A stretch of 64,000 bases of DNA. Source: Burkholderia sp. L27(2015) (GTDB lineage: Bacteria > Pseudomonadota > Gammaproteobacteria > Burkholderiales > Burkholderiaceae). The DNA lies in assembly GCF_009765705.1 (NCBI RefSeq), contig NZ_LMUX01000020.1, forward strand, positions 268,291-332,290. Direction: 5' to 3'. The notes under the pieces are model-generated. The model had not been told where the DNA came from. It ran no database searches and saw only the letters and a list, made by a program, of their open reading frames with translations. Positions 26,516-35,175 of the stretch are shown here, in pieces (positions within the stretch are counted from its first letter, which is position 1; the number at the start of each line of letters is the position of its first letter). The translations under genes and the position numbers were made by a program.

Positions 26516-27517
26516 ATGAAAATTACGATTCTTGACGACTACTTCGACACGTTGCGGGGTCTTCGCTGCTTCAGCAAGCTGGGCGGGCATGACGTAACAA
26601 TCTGGAACGATCACGTGCAAGACGATGATGTCCTGGCTGAGCGCCTGAAAGACACCGAAGTTCTCGTCCTTATCAGAGAGCGCACCAAGATTGGGGCGCC
26701 ACTCTTGGAGCGCCTTCCCACACTGAAACTGATCAGCCAGCGCAGCGTCTATCCGCACATCGATATCGCCGCCTGTACACGTCTCGGTGTCGTCGTCTCG
26801 TCCAGCCAGCATGCAGGCGTGCCATCCTACGCTGCGGCCGAATTAACGTGGGCACTCGTACTAGCGGCAAGCCGCCAGATCCCTCAGCAGGTGAGCGCGA
26901 TGAAGGCCGGGAAATGGCAAATGGGCATCGGCGATACTTTGCGCGGCAAGACCTTGGGTATCTACGGATATGGCCGAATTGGCGGCGCGGTCGCCGAATA
27001 TGGCAAAGCCTTCGGCATGAACATCTTGATTTGGGCGCGCGAGGCATCGCTCGAGCGCGCACGCGCTGATGGTTACGCGATTGCCCCAAGCAAAGACTCG
27101 TTTTTTGAGCAGTGCGATGTTTTGTCCCTGCACATGCGTCTGGTCGATGCCACGCGCGGAATTATCGAGGAAGCCGACCTCGCACGCATGAAGCCTACGG
27201 CTCTTCTTGTCAACACGAGTCGAGCGCAACTGATCAAAGCGGGCGCGCTATGCGCGGCCTTGAAGTCTGGTCGCCCAGGTATGGCCGCGCTAGATGTTTA
27301 TGAAAGTGAGCCGATGCTCGATGTGGACAATCCATTGCTCACAATGGATAACGTGATTTGCACACCGCATATCGGCTATGTAACCCGCGATGAGTATGAA
27401 ATCCATTTCACGGATATTTTCGACCAGGTCATCGCCTATGAGGCGGGTACGCCGACAAATGTGGTCAATCCGGATGTATTACATTTGAAGCCGGACCAGC
27501 CCCCGCCCGCTTCATAA
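26516..27517 (+). CDS. D-2-hydroxyacid dehydrogenase family protein
   Basis: The ATG at 26516 follows an AGGGG ribosome site and gives 333 residues. The NAD-binding motif is [21 protein letters not shown]. The catalytic set is Arg in [10 protein letters not shown], Glu in DVYESEPM and His in CTPHIGY. This is the SerA/formate-dehydrogenase-like fold, reducing a 2-keto acid or the reverse with NAD(P)H in the cytoplasm. [13 protein letters not shown] in the N-terminal half is typical of the broad-substrate branch rather than of SerA. No neighbour hints at the substrate. Confidence 0.9.
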   Translation: MKITILDDYFDTLRGLRCFSKLGGHDVTIWNDHVQDDDVLAERLKDTEVLVLIRERTKIGAPLLERLPTLKLISQRSVYPHIDIAACTRLGVVVSSSQHAGVPSYAAAELTWALVLAASRQIPQQVSAMKAGKWQMGIGDTLRGKTLGIYGYGRIGGAVAEYGKAFGMNILIWAREASLERARADGYAIAPSKDSFFEQCDVLSLHMRLVDATRGIIEEADLARMKPTALLVNTSRAQLIKAGALCAALKSGRPGMAALDVYESEPMLDVDNPLLTMDNVICTPHIGYVTRDEYEIHFTDIFDQVIAYEAGTPTNVVNPDVLHLKPDQPPPAS

Positions 27518-27525
27518 CAAAAATT

Positions 27526-27549
27526 CACGACATGGCATATCGTGTTTTT
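27526..27549 (+). terminator. Candidate terminator after the hydroxyacid dehydrogenase
   Basis: A 5-bp stem (CACGA at 27526-27530, TCGTG at 27540-27544) with a 9-nt loop is followed directly by TTTTT, a few bases after the stop codon. The short stem makes it weak. Confidence 0.5.
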
Positions 27550-27593
27550 GCCATTGCTTCTAGCCGCTGCTTCTAGTCGCGGTCTCCAACTGC

Positions 27594-28412
27594 TCAGCCG
27601 CTCGCGCCACGCGTCGTGCGTGCCACCAGCCGTTCCGCCCGAAACCGATGCTCGGCGCTGAATAGGCGCCGATAGGTGGACAGCACAGCAAGCGTCGTGC
27701 CCAGCGCCGACGCAGCCGCGATCAGAAACATCACGACGATCTGGTAGCGCACCGCTTCGACCGGTGACTGTCCAGCGAGTACCTGGCCCGTCATCATGCC
27801 AGGCAGGCTGACCACACCGACGATGGACATCGCATTCAGCGTGGGTATCATGCCGGCGCGTACGGCCTGTACCGCGGGTCGGCGCGCCGCTTCCCAACGG
27901 CTCGCACCGAGAGCCAGCAGCAGATCGACCTGGGAGCGGTGTGCGGTCAGCTCTTCGGTGATGCGTTCGAGCCCGAGCGACACCCCGGTGAGTGTGTTGC
28001 CCAGCACCATGCCGAGAATCGGAATGGCGTACTGCGGCTCGTACCAGGGGCGTATGCGGATGATCACGAACAAGCCGAAGGCGGTAACCAGCCACGAGCT
28101 TATCCAGATCGACGCCATGCCGTCGGCGCGCATGCCGCGGTAGGCACGCTCGCCGCGCCGGCTCGCGGCCAGCCCGGCGACCACCGTCATCACGGTCATC
28201 ATCGCCAGGGCGACGTACCAGTGACGCGAGCGAAATACCCATGCCAGCACTTGCCCGACCAGCAATAATTGCACGACGGTACGCACGGCCGCGACCAGGA
28301 GGCGCCGCTCGAGCCCCAGGCCGAGTGCAACCGACAAGGCGCCGTTGACCAGTATCAGGGCCGCAGCGAACGCCAGGTCGAGATTGCTCAGATTTGTATA
28401 GCTTGCGTTCAC
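27594..28412 (-). CDS. ABC transporter permease, FetB/YbbM (UPF0014) family
   Basis: A 272-residue inner-membrane protein with about seven hydrophobic segments and the UPF0014 signatures RTVVQLLLVGQVLAWVF, GMVLGNTLTGVSLGLERITEEL, LLALGASRWEAARRPAVQAVRAGMIPTLNAMSIVGVVSLPGMMTGQVLAG. E. coli FetAB exports iron and aids peroxide resistance; other members are linked to metal tolerance. It overlaps the ATPase gene by ATGA, so the two form a two-gene exporter operon. Confidence 0.9.
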   Translation of the reverse strand: MNASYTNLSNLDLAFAAALILVNGALSVALGLGLERRLLVAAVRTVVQLLLVGQVLAWVFRSRHWYVALAMMTVMTVVAGLAASRRGERAYRGMRADGMASIWISSWLVTAFGLFVIIRIRPWYEPQYAIPILGMVLGNTLTGVSLGLERITEELTAHRSQVDLLLALGASRWEAARRPAVQAVRAGMIPTLNAMSIVGVVSLPGMMTGQVLAGQSPVEAVRYQIVVMFLIAAASALGTTLAVLSTYRRLFSAEHRFRAERLVARTTRGASG

Positions 28413-29176
28413 TCGTGCTTACCCTCCTCAACGCGCTTCCGAACTCGCTCCTGCCCCCGTTCCTGCTCCTGTACCCGTCCGGCTTCCATGTACAGCGTGC
28501 GATTGCCGATGCGTTGCGCCTGAGACGGATTGTGCGAAATCCAGGCGAGCGCGGCAGCAGGGCTAGCCTGGAACCAGCTATCGACCATGGCTTCCACGGT
28601 GGCCGCCGAATCCGGGTCCAATGCGGCGGTGGGTTCGTCCAGTAGAAGGACGGCCGGGCGCAACTGCAATACGCGGATCAGTGCGGTGATTTGTGCCTCG
28701 CCGCCCGAGAGTTGATCGGCGCTCTTGTCGAGAAAGTGCGCATCGCGGCCGGATGCCTTCAGTAACGTCTCGACGGTGGCACGGTCGTAGCGCGAATCGC
28801 GGTAGATCGCCAGTGTGTAGGGGAGGCGAAGATTGTCTTCGACACTGCCGTCGAACATGGCCGGACGTTGCGCAAGGTAAGCGATCGCGCGACGGTAAGC
28901 GAGGATATTGCGACGCGTCACGGCTTGACCTCGCCATGTCAGGCTGCCTGAGCTGGGCGCATCGAGCGATGCGAGCAGGCGCAGCAGCACGCTTTTTCCA
29001 GCGCCGGAAGGACCGACTACGGCCACTCGATCGCCGGCACACAACGCGATGGAAGCATCGTGCAGAAGAACCTGACTAGGTAAGCTGGGTGCTGTGCGTC
29101 GCAAGTGGGTGGCCTCGATCACCACGCTGCCACGTTGTTGCGAAGGATGCGGTAGGTCGGCGCTTATTGACGGCAT
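28409..29176 (-). CDS. ABC transporter ATP-binding protein, FetA/YbbL-like
   Basis: A 255-residue ATPase with Walker A GPSGAGKS, Q-loop AYLAQRPAMFDG, signature LSGGEAQ and Walker B AVLLLDEPTAALDPDS. The H-loop His is in WISHNPSQAQR. Sequence and partner place it with FetA/YbbL. The C-terminus ends in a Glu/Arg-rich tail (RVQEQERGQERVRKRVEE). It is the first gene of the exporter operon, 30 bp downstream of the EAL gene stop. Confidence 0.9.
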   Translation of the reverse strand: MPSISADLPHPSQQRGSVVIEATHLRRTAPSLPSQVLLHDASIALCAGDRVAVVGPSGAGKSVLLRLLASLDAPSSGSLTWRGQAVTRRNILAYRRAIAYLAQRPAMFDGSVEDNLRLPYTLAIYRDSRYDRATVETLLKASGRDAHFLDKSADQLSGGEAQITALIRVLQLRPAVLLLDEPTAALDPDSAATVEAMVDSWFQASPAAALAWISHNPSQAQRIGNRTLYMEAGRVQEQERGQERVRKRVEEGKHE

Positions 29177-29206
29177 GTCATTAGACTAAAATCGCTGGAC
29201 TAAAGG

Positions 29207-31048
29207 TTAATGCAACACCACCGCGGGCTGACGTGAGCCCAGCCAGTTCTTCAAGCTTTCAGCGCTCATCGGATGAGCATAATAAAAGCCCTGCGCATAA
29301 TCGATGCCGAGCTCGCGCAGGTGGGTTGCCTGACGCTCCGTTTCAACGCCTTCTGCAATCACTTTCAGGTTGAGCTGACGAGCCATGGCAACGATGCCCT
29401 TGACGATATCGAGCCGGTCGCGATCCAGCTCGGCCACAAAGCGCTGGTCGATCTTGAGGAAGTCAAAACGGAATTCCTGCAACTGCTTAATGCTATTGTT
29501 TTCGGTGCCGAAATCGTCGATGGCCAGCGATATACCGAGCGCTTTCAGCGCGTCGAAAGTGCGCACTGAAACGGCGTGGTCCTCGATCAGGTGACGTTCG
29601 GTAATTTCGAGGATGAGGGGGTGCTTGCGCACGGTGCCGTTTGCCATCGCCTGCGCAATATCTGCCACGATCTGATCGGTCATCAGATGGCGCGGCGCCA
29701 GGTTGAGCGCGACATGCAGGTGGTCGGGTATCCCATGGCGGGCCATTTCAGCGAAGGCACGCGCCAGCACGACACGGGTGACCGGCACGATCAACGCGGT
29801 CGCCTCGACTACGCCGATAAACGAGCCCGGACCAATACGGCCCCAGCGTGGATGGTTCCATCGCAGCAAGGCTTCGATGCCGACGCACTCGCCTGTGCGC
29901 AAGGCAATCAGCGGCTGGTAATGAACGAAAAATTCATTGCGCTTCAGGCCCATGCGTACGGTGCGCAGCAGGCGCCGTCGGGGCGCGAGCGTGGTCAGGC
30001 CAAGCACGGCCGCCAGCACGCTGACGATCAAGCCGATCGGCACGAACACGAGCAATTCGCGCTCCCGTTTCGCGTTGCGCAGTTCGGCTGAGGCGTGCAT
30101 TTCCACATTGAACGGATGGTGCACGGCGTGGGCGATATCGGTGCGCGCATCGGGTTCCAGCCCGGCCGGCACGGTGGTCACCGTCCCATCCGTGCGGAGT
30201 ACCTCGTGGCCCGTGGAGAGCGAGGTGCCCGTCATGCCGAAATGCTGCGCGTAACGCAGCATGTCCAGGAAATACGTGGCCTCGACGACCAGAATGACAC
30301 CGCTATCGGCCGTGGCGCCCGGATAAAACATCATCAGCAGCGGAAAGCCGGGGCCTATCAGGGTGCTGGGCTTGAAGCGGTATTGTGGCGTGGCCGTTGA
30401 TTGCGGGAACCATGAGGTGAGCGAAGAGTCAACTAGAGCAGTGTCGGTAGCGCAATAGGTGCGACCGTGCCGTACCAGCATCGCACCGCGCAGGTAGGGC
30501 ACGGCGTCGGTGGCCGAAACGAGCGCCGCGTGGGCGGCATCGCAGTTGCGTCCGACCAATGCGGCAAGCTCGGGTAATGGCGTTTCGACCCGGTCGAGAA
30601 TGGCGTCGACGGCGGCGGCGGTATCGGTGCTCAGGTTTGTTTGGCGCTCTGCGATATCCAAATGGGTGCGCCAGAAGCCCAGTGCGATAAATATGCCGAA
30701 CATCAACAGCGCGAAACCGCAGACCGCCCATTTGTAGAAATCGATCCCGCGGCCGATGTCGATATCCAGGTCGGGCAGGGTTTCAGAGGCTGTTTCAGGG
30801 GCTGTATAAGCAGGCTGAGGCGCAGACGATGAGATCAACTTTGATAATCCAGGGCTAGAATCCGGCAAGTCATTAGATCGAAACGGTGGAAACGGTGTTA
30901 GCCATCGGTGACAGTTTCGTGTTTTTGTGTTTTTAAGTGCTTGCCAGACGCGTTCGGGGTCCGTGTCCGATAACTCGGGTGCCGCCGGCGCATCTCCTGC
31001 GGTTCGCCAGCATACTCGGCGAATTGCCGATAGTATGCCGCGAATCAA
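29207..31048 (-). CDS. Membrane-bound EAL-domain cyclic di-GMP phosphodiesterase with CSS-motif sensor
   Basis: The frame gives up to 613 residues from a TTG start; a later TTG, about 70 codons in, is equally possible, because the first 100 residues are low in conserved features. A transmembrane segment (YKWAVCGFALLMFGIFIALGF), a periplasmic CSS-motif domain with two conserved Cys (GRNCDAAHA and YCATDT), a second membrane segment and a C-terminal EAL domain follow. Catalytic residues look complete: GIEALLRW, LNLAP, LEITER, DDFGT, LKIDQRFV, AEGVET and YAQGF. Disulfide state of the periplasmic Cys pair controls such enzymes. The DDFGT loop continues as ENNS instead of the usual GYSS. Confidence 0.9.
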   Translation of the reverse strand: MIRGILSAIRRVCWRTAGDAPAAPELSDTDPERVWQALKNTKTRNCHRWLTPFPPFRSNDLPDSSPGLSKLISSSAPQPAYTAPETASETLPDLDIDIGRGIDFYKWAVCGFALLMFGIFIALGFWRTHLDIAERQTNLSTDTAAAVDAILDRVETPLPELAALVGRNCDAAHAALVSATDAVPYLRGAMLVRHGRTYCATDTALVDSSLTSWFPQSTATPQYRFKPSTLIGPGFPLLMMFYPGATADSGVILVVEATYFLDMLRYAQHFGMTGTSLSTGHEVLRTDGTVTTVPAGLEPDARTDIAHAVHHPFNVEMHASAELRNAKRERELLVFVPIGLIVSVLAAVLGLTTLAPRRRLLRTVRMGLKRNEFFVHYQPLIALRTGECVGIEALLRWNHPRWGRIGPGSFIGVVEATALIVPVTRVVLARAFAEMARHGIPDHLHVALNLAPRHLMTDQIVADIAQAMANGTVRKHPLILEITERHLIEDHAVSVRTFDALKALGISLAIDDFGTENNSIKQLQEFRFDFLKIDQRFVAELDRDRLDIVKGIVAMARQLNLKVIAEGVETERQATHLRELGIDYAQGFYYAHPMSAESLKNWLGSRQPAVVLH

Positions 31049-31088
31049 TTCAGCAACCTAATGCCGCGATTAAAAATGTGGAGTTTTT

Positions 31089-33452
31089 ATGATCCGATCA
31101 GGCAAATTGCTGGCTTATATTGTCGGCGGTATTGCCGCAACCGTCGTGTTGCTTGCCATCGGGTTGGTCGCCTTTGACTGGAATCGCACGCTGCCCTGGC
31201 TGAACCAACGCTTGTCACAAGCGGCTGGGCGCTCCGTTGAGATCGACGGTCCACTCACGTTGAGCTGGCGCGTTCCCGCGTTTTCGCATAGCAGTACCGA
31301 TGATGCCGATGCGGCTGCGTCCGACACATTGTCGGATTATGTGCCCGTGTTGCATATTTCCGTCCAGCATCTGAAAATCGGCAACCCCGCGTGGGCGCAT
31401 ACGCCCGAATTTGCCACGCTCGACGGCATGCAGTTCGATCTTCGGCTGCTGCCTTTGCTGATCCATCGTGTAGTGGTACCGGCGCTGAGCTTGCAAAATC
31501 CTTCGGTTGATCTCGAACGGCTCGCCGACGGCACGCAGAACTGGCTGTTCAAGGTTCAAGGGGAGAGCGGTGGCACCGGTTGGCAGCTCGCGTTGGGACG
31601 CATCGAATTCCCTGCCGGGAAAATCAGTGTGAACGACGCAATGACCTCCGCGCGTTTGCAAATTGGCGTCGACACGTTGGGGCAATCGATCCCGTTTGAA
31701 GATACGCTGGCCAAATTTCACGCGAGCGACGCGGCTGCGTCGGCTGCCAGCGCTGCCAGCGGTACAAGCGGTACAAGCGGTACAAGCGGTACAAGCAGCG
31801 ACAGCAGCAGCGGCGCTTCGGCAACGCAGGCGCAGTCTGCGCCCCCTGCACGTCGGCCTGTGCCGCCTTACGCAATTGGCTTGACGGTAGCAGGCACTTA
31901 TAAAGGCGCAGCACTAAAAGGCAATGCCAAACTCGGCAGCATTCTCGCGCTTGACGACCCCAATCGACCGTTCCCGATCCAGGCACAGATGCAATTCGGC
32001 GAGTCGCACATCAACGTTGCTGGCACGCTGACTGACCCCGTCCATCTGGCGGCGGTCGATATGCGCTTGCAGTTGAGCGGCCCCAGCCTCGCCAACCTTT
32101 ATCCGTTGACGGGTGCGAGCCTGCCGGCGACCCCGCCGTATTCAATCGACGGTCGACTCACAGGTAACTTCAACACCGGCGCGACTCGCCTCAGTTATCG
32201 GGACTTCACCGGACGGGTCGGCGGCAGCGACTTGAGCGGCTCGCTCGTCTATCAGCAAAAACAGCCGCGCCCGCTGCTTACCGGTTCGCTCGTTTCCAAT
32301 TTGCTCCAATTTTCCGACCTGGCGCCTTTGGTCGGAGCCGATTCGAATGCCAGCAAGGCCAACCGGGGCGACAGTTTCCGCCAGCCTGACGACCGCGCCT
32401 TACCCGCAGAACCGTTCAAAACGGACCGATGGAACGCGCTGGACGTCGACCTGAATTTCACCGGCAAGCGCATTGTGCGCACCGCGAATTTACCCATCGA
32501 AAATGTCTCGACTCACGTCATCATGGACAATGGCAAGCTTACCCTCGATCCGCTGAAATTCGGCGTGGCGGGTGGCACGCTCGACAGTAGCTGGATACTC
32601 GACGGCAGCAGCGTACCGCTGAAAGCGCAGCTCAAAGTCGAGGCCCGCCATCTCAAGCTCAAGCAACTGTTCCCGAGTGCGGCAGCGGTGCAGACGGCCC
32701 TGGGCGAAATGAATGGCGATGCGGCCTTGACGGCGGAAGGTAATTCGATGGCGGCGCTGGCCGCTGCGTCCAACGGGGAGGTCAAGCTGATCGTCACGGA
32801 TGGCACAATCTCCAGCACACTGCTGGAGGAAGCCGGTTTGAACGTCGCCAATATCGTGGTCGAAAAACTGTTTGGGCAAAAGGACGTCAAGATCAATTGC
32901 GGGGCCTCCGATTTCATCGCAACCGATGGTGTCTGGGACAGTCGCTTTTTTGCGCTCGACACCGACGATGCCATCATCACCACGACGGGCAAGATCAACC
33001 TTAAAAACGAACAGATGGATCTCGACGTGCGGCCACGTACCAAAGGGTTCCGGATTATTTCGCTGCGCTCGCCGCTTTACGTGAAGGGCACCTTTAAGAA
33101 GCCCGATGTGGGCGTGAACGCGATGTCGCTGGCGGTGCGTGGCGGCGTAGCGATCGGTCTGGGATTATTGGCGCCGCCGGCCGCGTTGTTGGCGCTGCTT
33201 TCGCCGAGTCATAACGTCGACCTGCCGTGTACGAAGATTCTCGGGCAACTCGATAAGCCTTCGCAGGCACCGCCTCCAGGGCAACGTGAGAAGGCCAGGC
33301 CTGCGCTGGACGCGACCTCGGATGACGCGGAGCATGCGGCAAGCAAAACGGCATTCGGCACCGAACAGCGTGTTCCTTCGTCGAGCGTACGCGGTGACGC
33401 GAGCGCGCAGCACGCACCCGAATCGGCAAAAGCCGAGCAATACAAGCATTGA
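31089..33452 (+). CDS. AsmA family protein
   Basis: A 787-residue protein with an N-terminal membrane anchor (LLAYIVGGIAATVVLLAIGLVAF), then the AsmA start NRTLPWLNQRLSQAAGRSVEIDGPLTLSW and a long periplasmic beta-rich region. The AsmA_2 end has TGKINLKNEQMDLDVRPRTKGFRIISLRSPLYVKGTFKKPDVGVN. AsmA-like proteins are bridge-like lipid transfer factors between inner and outer membrane. A Ser/Gly/Thr repeat (residues about 225-236) is encoded by four exact 9-bp copies at 31761-31796. GGAG precedes the ATG. Confidence 0.9.
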   Translation: MIRSGKLLAYIVGGIAATVVLLAIGLVAFDWNRTLPWLNQRLSQAAGRSVEIDGPLTLSWRVPAFSHSSTDDADAAASDTLSDYVPVLHISVQHLKIGNPAWAHTPEFATLDGMQFDLRLLPLLIHRVVVPALSLQNPSVDLERLADGTQNWLFKVQGESGGTGWQLALGRIEFPAGKISVNDAMTSARLQIGVDTLGQSIPFEDTLAKFHASDAAASAASAASGTSGTSGTSGTSSDSSSGASATQAQSAPPARRPVPPYAIGLTVAGTYKGAALKGNAKLGSILALDDPNRPFPIQAQMQFGESHINVAGTLTDPVHLAAVDMRLQLSGPSLANLYPLTGASLPATPPYSIDGRLTGNFNTGATRLSYRDFTGRVGGSDLSGSLVYQQKQPRPLLTGSLVSNLLQFSDLAPLVGADSNASKANRGDSFRQPDDRALPAEPFKTDRWNALDVDLNFTGKRIVRTANLPIENVSTHVIMDNGKLTLDPLKFGVAGGTLDSSWILDGSSVPLKAQLKVEARHLKLKQLFPSAAAVQTALGEMNGDAALTAEGNSMAALAAASNGEVKLIVTDGTISSTLLEEAGLNVANIVVEKLFGQKDVKINCGASDFIATDGVWDSRFFALDTDDAIITTTGKINLKNEQMDLDVRPRTKGFRIISLRSPLYVKGTFKKPDVGVNAMSLAVRGGVAIGLGLLAPPAALLALLSPSHNVDLPCTKILGQLDKPSQAPPPGQREKARPALDATSDDAEHAASKTAFGTEQRVPSSSVRGDASAQHAPESAKAEQYKH
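31761..31796 (+). repeat. 9-bp coding microsatellite in the AsmA gene
   Basis: Four identical GGTACAAGC units encode (Gly-Thr-Ser)4 in a disordered linker. Copy-number change in units of 9 bp keeps the frame, so it would alter linker length only. Confidence 0.95.
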
Positions 33453-33471
33453 TACGATGGGCGAGTTACAA

Positions 33472-33555
33472 GACTGAACCAGCAGGACTGAACCAGCAGG
33501 ATTCAACCAGCGGGACTAAATCAGCGGGATTGATCTAGCGCGAATGATCTAGCGG
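33472..33555. repeat. 14-bp tandem repeat after the AsmA gene
   Basis: Six copies of a 14-bp unit start at 33472, 33486, 33500, 33514, 33528 and 33542. The first two are identical (GACTGAACCAGCAG) and later ones drift to GAATGATCTAGCGG. The last copy runs over the stop codon of the minus-strand gene ending at 33549. Confidence 0.92.
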
Positions 33556-33971
33556 GATTGGCGAAACATGTCGCGCACGGGTCGCGGTTGACCGCTCGCG
33601 CTGAATTCGACCATGATCCGTTCGCGTACCTGCGCAGAAAAAATCAGAAAACCGAGGCCGCCGGCTTCGTACCAGTGACCGCCCGCCTGCAGGCCGGCGA
33701 TCGGCTGTTCAAGCGCATTGGCGATCGACTCGATGCACGCACTACGCAATACGTGCTCTTCCGGATAAGGTGGCTGGGCGCCGCGTATTTTGCAGATCAA
33801 CACATCGAGGCCAGGTAGCACGCCCGCATAGAGAACCGGACGATCCTGGGTACGGGCACGTGCAATCTTTGCACCGAGCTGGGAAAAATTATCGAAGCTC
33901 TGCAAGGCAGTCAAGAAACACCGGGCCGCAGGCGCGGCACGGAATGGAACGCGTTTTCGGGAAGCCGGCAT
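33549..33971 (-). CDS. Conserved-looking hypothetical protein downstream of mscL
   Basis: I do not recognise the family. The 140-residue product has a basic N-terminus (MPASRKRVPFRAAP). It then reads as a mixed alpha/beta soluble domain: ALQSFDNFSQLGAKIARARTQDRPVLYAGVLPGLDVLICKIRG, then PYPEEHVLRSACIESIANALEQP, then GGHWYEAGGLGFLIFSAQVRERIMVEFSASGQ. There is no signal peptide. It lies 34 bp after mscL in the same direction and is probably co-transcribed. Codon use matches its neighbours, which supports it being real. Confidence 0.65.
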   Translation of the reverse strand: MPASRKRVPFRAAPAARCFLTALQSFDNFSQLGAKIARARTQDRPVLYAGVLPGLDVLICKIRGAQPPYPEEHVLRSACIESIANALEQPIAGLQAGGHWYEAGGLGFLIFSAQVRERIMVEFSASGQPRPVRDMFRQSR

Positions 33972-34005
33972 GAGGATTGCCCTATCTTTGTTTAACGTTC
34001 AGCCC

Positions 34006-34449
34006 CTAGGGCTGTTTTCTCAGGGAGTCGCGAATTTCGCGCAGCAGCAGCACGTCTTCGCTGGGCGCCGCCGGCGGCGCAGGTGCTTCAGCCTGCGGTG
34101 CGCGCAGTTTGTTGATCGATTTCACCATCAGGAAAATGATGAACGCGAGAATCAGGAAATTGATTGCCACCGTGATGAAGCTGCCATAGCCCAGCACGGC
34201 CACTCCGGCTTTCTGCAAGTCGGCATAGGACTCGGGACTCCCCTTGAACGATGGAGGGATAGTCCCGAGCAGTACGAATTTATTCGAGAAGTCCAGACCA
34301 CCGGTAACGAGCCCGACCACCGGCATGATCAGATCCTTGACCAGCGAGGTCACGATCCCGGAAAATGCCCCGCCGATGATCACGCCGACTGCCAGATCGA
34401 CCACGCTACCTTTGACGGCGAAGTCTTTGAACTCCTGGACCATACTCAT
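34006..34449 (-). CDS. mscL: Large-conductance mechanosensitive channel MscL
   Basis: The 147-residue protein matches MscL end to end: [51 protein letters not shown] (N-terminal helix and pore-lining TM1), then [24 protein letters not shown] (TM2), and the C-terminal bundle [17 protein letters not shown]. It opens under membrane tension to release solutes on hypo-osmotic shock. Its promoter is probably in the 135 bp upstream, and the hypothetical gene follows it. Confidence 0.98.
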   Translation of the reverse strand: MSMVQEFKDFAVKGSVVDLAVGVIIGGAFSGIVTSLVKDLIMPVVGLVTGGLDFSNKFVLLGTIPPSFKGSPESYADLQKAGVAVLGYGSFITVAINFLILAFIIFLMVKSINKLRAPQAEAPAPPAAPSEDVLLLREIRDSLRKQP

Positions 34450-34584
34450 GAAGACGTCTCCTTAAGACGTGGTAAATGAAATCCTGTCCGGCGCGAACAA
34501 AGCGACGTCCGGAACATGCCCTCAGCCACAGGATAAACGCTCTGGCGAATTCGCGAAACACTCACGCGATATCATTGAGCCAAA

Positions 34585-35040
34585 TCAGTCATCATGCGGC
34601 GCAGGAATGAGCAGGATAGGATAGGTGGAAATTCTGAGGAAGCGTTCGGCGACACTGCCCAGCAGCAGCCGCCGCATGCCGCGGCGCCCGTGCGTGCCCA
34701 TCACCACCAGGTCGGCGCCGTAGCGTTTGGCGCCCTGTTCGATCTGGTGGGCAATATCATCGCCCACCAGCTCAACTTCCACCAGTTCGGTGGCCGAGGC
34801 GACGCTTGCCGCCTGCATGGCTTTGCTCGCGTCGGCGCAAACCCGTTCGGCTTCTTCGATCAACGCCGCGCGCAGTGTTGTCGGATCGTAATAGCCGGCC
34901 TCCGAGAGCACGGGAGGATTGTCTATGACGTACAGCGCCTGCAACTGCGCGTGATGATCGCAAGCTAGCTGAATTGCCGCACGGAGCGCGCGTTTCGAGG
35001 TCTCGCTGCCATCGATGGCGACTAGAATCTTGGCGTACAT
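34585..35040 (-). CDS. Universal stress protein (UspA family)
   Basis: A 151-residue Usp domain protein: MYAKILVAIDGSETSKRALRAA at the N-terminus and the ATP-binding loop GTHGRRGMRRLLLGSVAERFLR near the C-terminus (GxxGRxG-x9-GS). It should bind ATP as a dimer. AAGGAGAA precedes the ATG. It stands as a single-gene unit. An FNR-family regulator is encoded at 52 kb, and many Burkholderia usp genes are oxygen-regulated, but I see no FNR box here. Confidence 0.93.
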   Translation of the reverse strand: MYAKILVAIDGSETSKRALRAAIQLACDHHAQLQALYVIDNPPVLSEAGYYDPTTLRAALIEEAERVCADASKAMQAASVASATELVEVELVGDDIAHQIEQGAKRYGADLVVMGTHGRRGMRRLLLGSVAERFLRISTYPILLIPAPHDD

Positions 35041-35175
35041 GACGTTCTCCTTGAATCAGAATCAGAACAAGCCGCCGCAATATCTTGCGAACTGTATAAG
35101 CGCCTCCCAAACCTGCGCTTGGGGTTAGCGTATATGCACCCCATCATCCTCCCGCAAGTGCACGCGAGTCAATGC

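Noticed and set aside
34001..34015. Terminator at the end of mscL
   Set aside because: The AGCCCCTAGGGCT palindrome spans the mscL stop, but the T run is on the wrong strand for mscL.
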